NCBI GenBank assembly: GCA_039105265.1
Contig: JAPFFF010000017.1
Coordinates: forward strand, 2,976,001-3,040,000
Direction of reading: 5' to 3'
DNA from: Tritrichomonas musculus
Taxonomy: Eukaryota; Parabasalia; Tritrichomonadida; Tritrichomonadidae
DNA length: 64,000 nt
Part shown: one piece after another, positions 62,531 to 64,000 of the stretch
Numbering within the stretch: position 1 is the stretch's first letter
Layout: each line of letters begins with the position of its first letter
Position numbers and translations under genes: made by a program
The notes under the pieces: model-generated
Seen by the model: the letters and a program-made list of their open reading frames with translations, nothing else
Told to the model about the DNA's origin: nothing
Databases searched by the model: none

Positions 62531-64000
62531 ATGTTATACAGAAACGATAGAGCTCACAATTATCAAATAGAGACAGGAAATGTATTGGATGCGTTCAAGG
62601 AAATGCGCAACATGATTAACGTTAATGATGGTACTCGTTCATTTTCATTTAGGACAGTTGATTGTCATGACCAACCTGCTCCATTTCATCAAGGACAGTA
62701 TTCACAAATCAGTTTAACACATCCTGACCACTTCATCAGTGATGTTGATAAAGGTTTCTTAACATTTCACATCAAATTGAATCTTCAATTAAGCACAGAC
62801 ATTGCAAAGCTTAAAGCGATTGAAGACCCTGAAAATCTTTATAAATTATTTGTTGGTTTCAAATCATCAAATCAATTGTTTGACAGGTTAGAGATTCTTC
62901 ATAATAATGTCAATGTCGGATATCAACAGAATGAAGCAATTCGTGAAGGTTTCTTGTATTCAGTTCTCAAACCTGAAACAGAAAAGAAAAGACGCCGATT
63001 TGTTCATTCATTATGGGAAAACGTTTGCAGCTATTCACAAACGCATGCAGGTGTTTACGTTAATCTTAATGATTTCAAAGATAACGGAAGAGCTGAGTGT
63101 GAATTTGATTTAAATATACCTTTTGATGATTTGCTCGCATTGCAAGCATTTGATTTATTCCCTAATGGTATCATTGGTGATTTAGCTATTCGTTTTCAAG
63201 TTAGTCCCGCTGGTCTTGTTTGGGCAGTATTAGACCCTTACACAGTTGCTGAAACAAAAGCATTCCTTGAAGATGATGACAAGATATCAATGAAACAACT
63301 TGACCAACTTCGTGAATTGAAAGCTAAAGGAAAACTAAAGAGACAGTTCACACAAATTGGAAATGAAGCATTGATTCCTGGAGTTCTTGATAAATCAATC
63401 AAATTCAAATACAATATCTGTGCTGAACACGGTATACCAGTTAATTCAGAACCAATTGAACTTGAATTTGAATTCACAGATGAAGAATATGAAAGATTTG
63501 GTATCAAACGAACTGATGACTTGAGAGAGATTGCAAGACACAATCCAGATAACACAACAACAGTTGAGTCATATCATACAATTGAAATCGTTGAAGAAAC
63601 ACCAACAATGAAGAAATATGAATCACAAAAGGCTGTATTGACATGCAATCAAATGACAATCACACTTTGCAAATCAAACATGCAAGGCTATGGTGTTTGT
63701 GAAGCAACAAGACAAGGAATTGAAGACATTCTTCGAGAAGGTATCACCATTCCATCACAAAAGGTTGACTATCATGCTTTCCCTATTGCTGCAGCTCAAA
63801 ACGGAATCAAATCAACTTTGAACATTCCATTAATTAATGTGACCACGATGTCTGTACTGTTTCCAAAACATCATAATGATTTGACTGTCTTTGAAAATCC
63901 AGTTTATCAAAACTGTTATTTGAATATTGGTGGCAAGAACTTTCCTGATGAAAACGTTGACACAATCGGTGCAAGATTCTTTGAGAATCAATTAACTGCT
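62531..64000 (+). CDS. MCP: Major capsid protein of E, cut by window edge
   Basis: Open from the ATG to the window edge (~490 codons). It has the DGTRSFSFRTVDCHDQPAPF, HPDHFISDVDKGFLTFH, IPFDDLLALQAFDLFPNG and KHHNDLTVFENPVYQN blocks. The variable middle is the D type (FKYNICAEHGIPVNSEPIEL). No GATC was seen in it, in contrast to F's capsid gene. Confidence 0.85.
   Translation, partial: MLYRNDRAHNYQIETGNVLDAFKEMRNMINVNDGTRSFSFRTVDCHDQPAPFHQGQYSQISLTHPDHFISDVDKGFLTFHIKLNLQLSTDIAKLKAIEDPENLYKLFVGFKSSNQLFDRLEILHNNVNVGYQQNEAIREGFLYSVLKPETEKKRRRFVHSLWENVCSYSQTHAGVYVNLNDFKDNGRAECEFDLNIPFDDLLALQAFDLFPNGIIGDLAIRFQVSPAGLVWAVLDPYTVAETKAFLEDDDKISMKQLDQLRELKAKGKLKRQFTQIGNEALIPGVLDKSIKFKYNICAEHGIPVNSEPIELEFEFTDEEYERFGIKRTDDLREIARHNPDNTTTVESYHTIEIVEETPTMKKYESQKAVLTCNQMTITLCKSNMQGYGVCEATRQGIEDILREGITIPSQKVDYHAFPIAAAQNGIKSTLNIPLINVTTMSVLFPKHHNDLTVFENPVYQNCYLNIGGKNFPDENVDTIGARFFENQLTA

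Larger units (their letters stand above)
60599..64000. mobile_element. Polinton/Maverick E, left end (runs off window)
   Basis: E starts AGAGAGTATTATTGTG in the capsid gene of F, with AAGGTT (60593-60598) as the candidate target duplication. It has a ~757-bp TIR containing a 119-aa gene whose product is identical to that in A's right TIR, then P75, P77, P158, P84 and the capsid gene. It looks intact as far as seen. Its end type is that of A, while its interior is nearly that of D. Confidence 0.88.

Noticed and set aside
1-64000. LTR retroelements, LINEs, bacterial insertion sequences, CRISPR arrays or introns
   Set aside because: I saw no reverse transcriptase, no LTR pairs, no array of regularly spaced repeats, and no splice signals. 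The ~44-bp array at 42395-42640 has no spacers of equal unique sequence.
1-64000. Adenain/Ulp1-type protease typical of many Polintons
   Set aside because: No protein here shows an H...D/N...C pattern I would accept; the OTU-like polymerase region is the only protease-like candidate.
1-64000. Host chromosomal genes between elements
   Set aside because: Every gap between elements is a junction inside another Polinton; no reading frame without a Polinton relative or cassette context was found.

Overview
The window looks like Trichomonas vaginalis or a close relative. The DNA is AT-rich and intron-free, intergenic gaps are very short, and the gene set is that of a Maverick/Polinton: protein-primed DNA polymerase B, rve-type integrase, FtsK/HerA-type packaging ATPase, and a candidate double-jelly-roll capsid protein. 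I see no host gene. All 64 kb appear to be Polintons inserted into Polintons. The species call is an inference from element type and composition.

Layout, using my own labels. Element A runs 1-7786 and 28717-35739; its left end is off-window, and it is split by B. Element B (7787-28716, 20.9 kb) looks complete, with ~372-bp terminal inverted repeats (TIRs) and a 6-bp target duplication ATCGGT; it sits in A's polymerase gene. C1 (35740-40685) is a right-hand piece of another element, itself hit by A. C2 (40686-43307) is an older piece hit by C1 and by D. Element D (43308-52272) is hit by F in its fibre gene. F (52273-60598) is a more distant lineage with a different gene order and is hit by E in its capsid gene. 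E (60599-64000) runs off the right edge. Insertion order gives relative age: C2 oldest, then C1 and D, then A and F, then B and E.

The gene order of the A/B/D type, read from one TIR to the other, is: P75 and P77 (divergent), P158, P84, capsid protein (MCP), integrase, P116, P176, P851 diverging from the fibre, a non-coding block, KilA-N protein, polymerase, P182, P81, optional HNH endonuclease, P196, P43 (tiny membrane protein), ATPase, P152, TIR. Capsid, ATPase and fibre would build a particle; polymerase and integrase would copy and insert the genome. P-numbers are family labels by length; those genes have no function I can assign.

The most unusual signals are these. (1) GATC is almost absent from A, B, C, D and E but present at about the chance level in F. 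(2) The outer half of the TIR is exchanged between otherwise near-identical elements and carries a gene family (119, 240 or 230 aa). (3) Accessory genes sit as cassettes between copies of an intergenic block. (4) Small in-frame hairpin insertions lie at one site of the KilA gene in three copies and in two ATPase genes. (5) The fibre protein has phage-tail-fibre-style repeats. (6) The polymerase carries an embedded HNH zinc motif and an OTU-like N-terminal region. (7) A Pol III-like A/B-box unit sits beside a triple 17-bp repeat in the central non-coding block.
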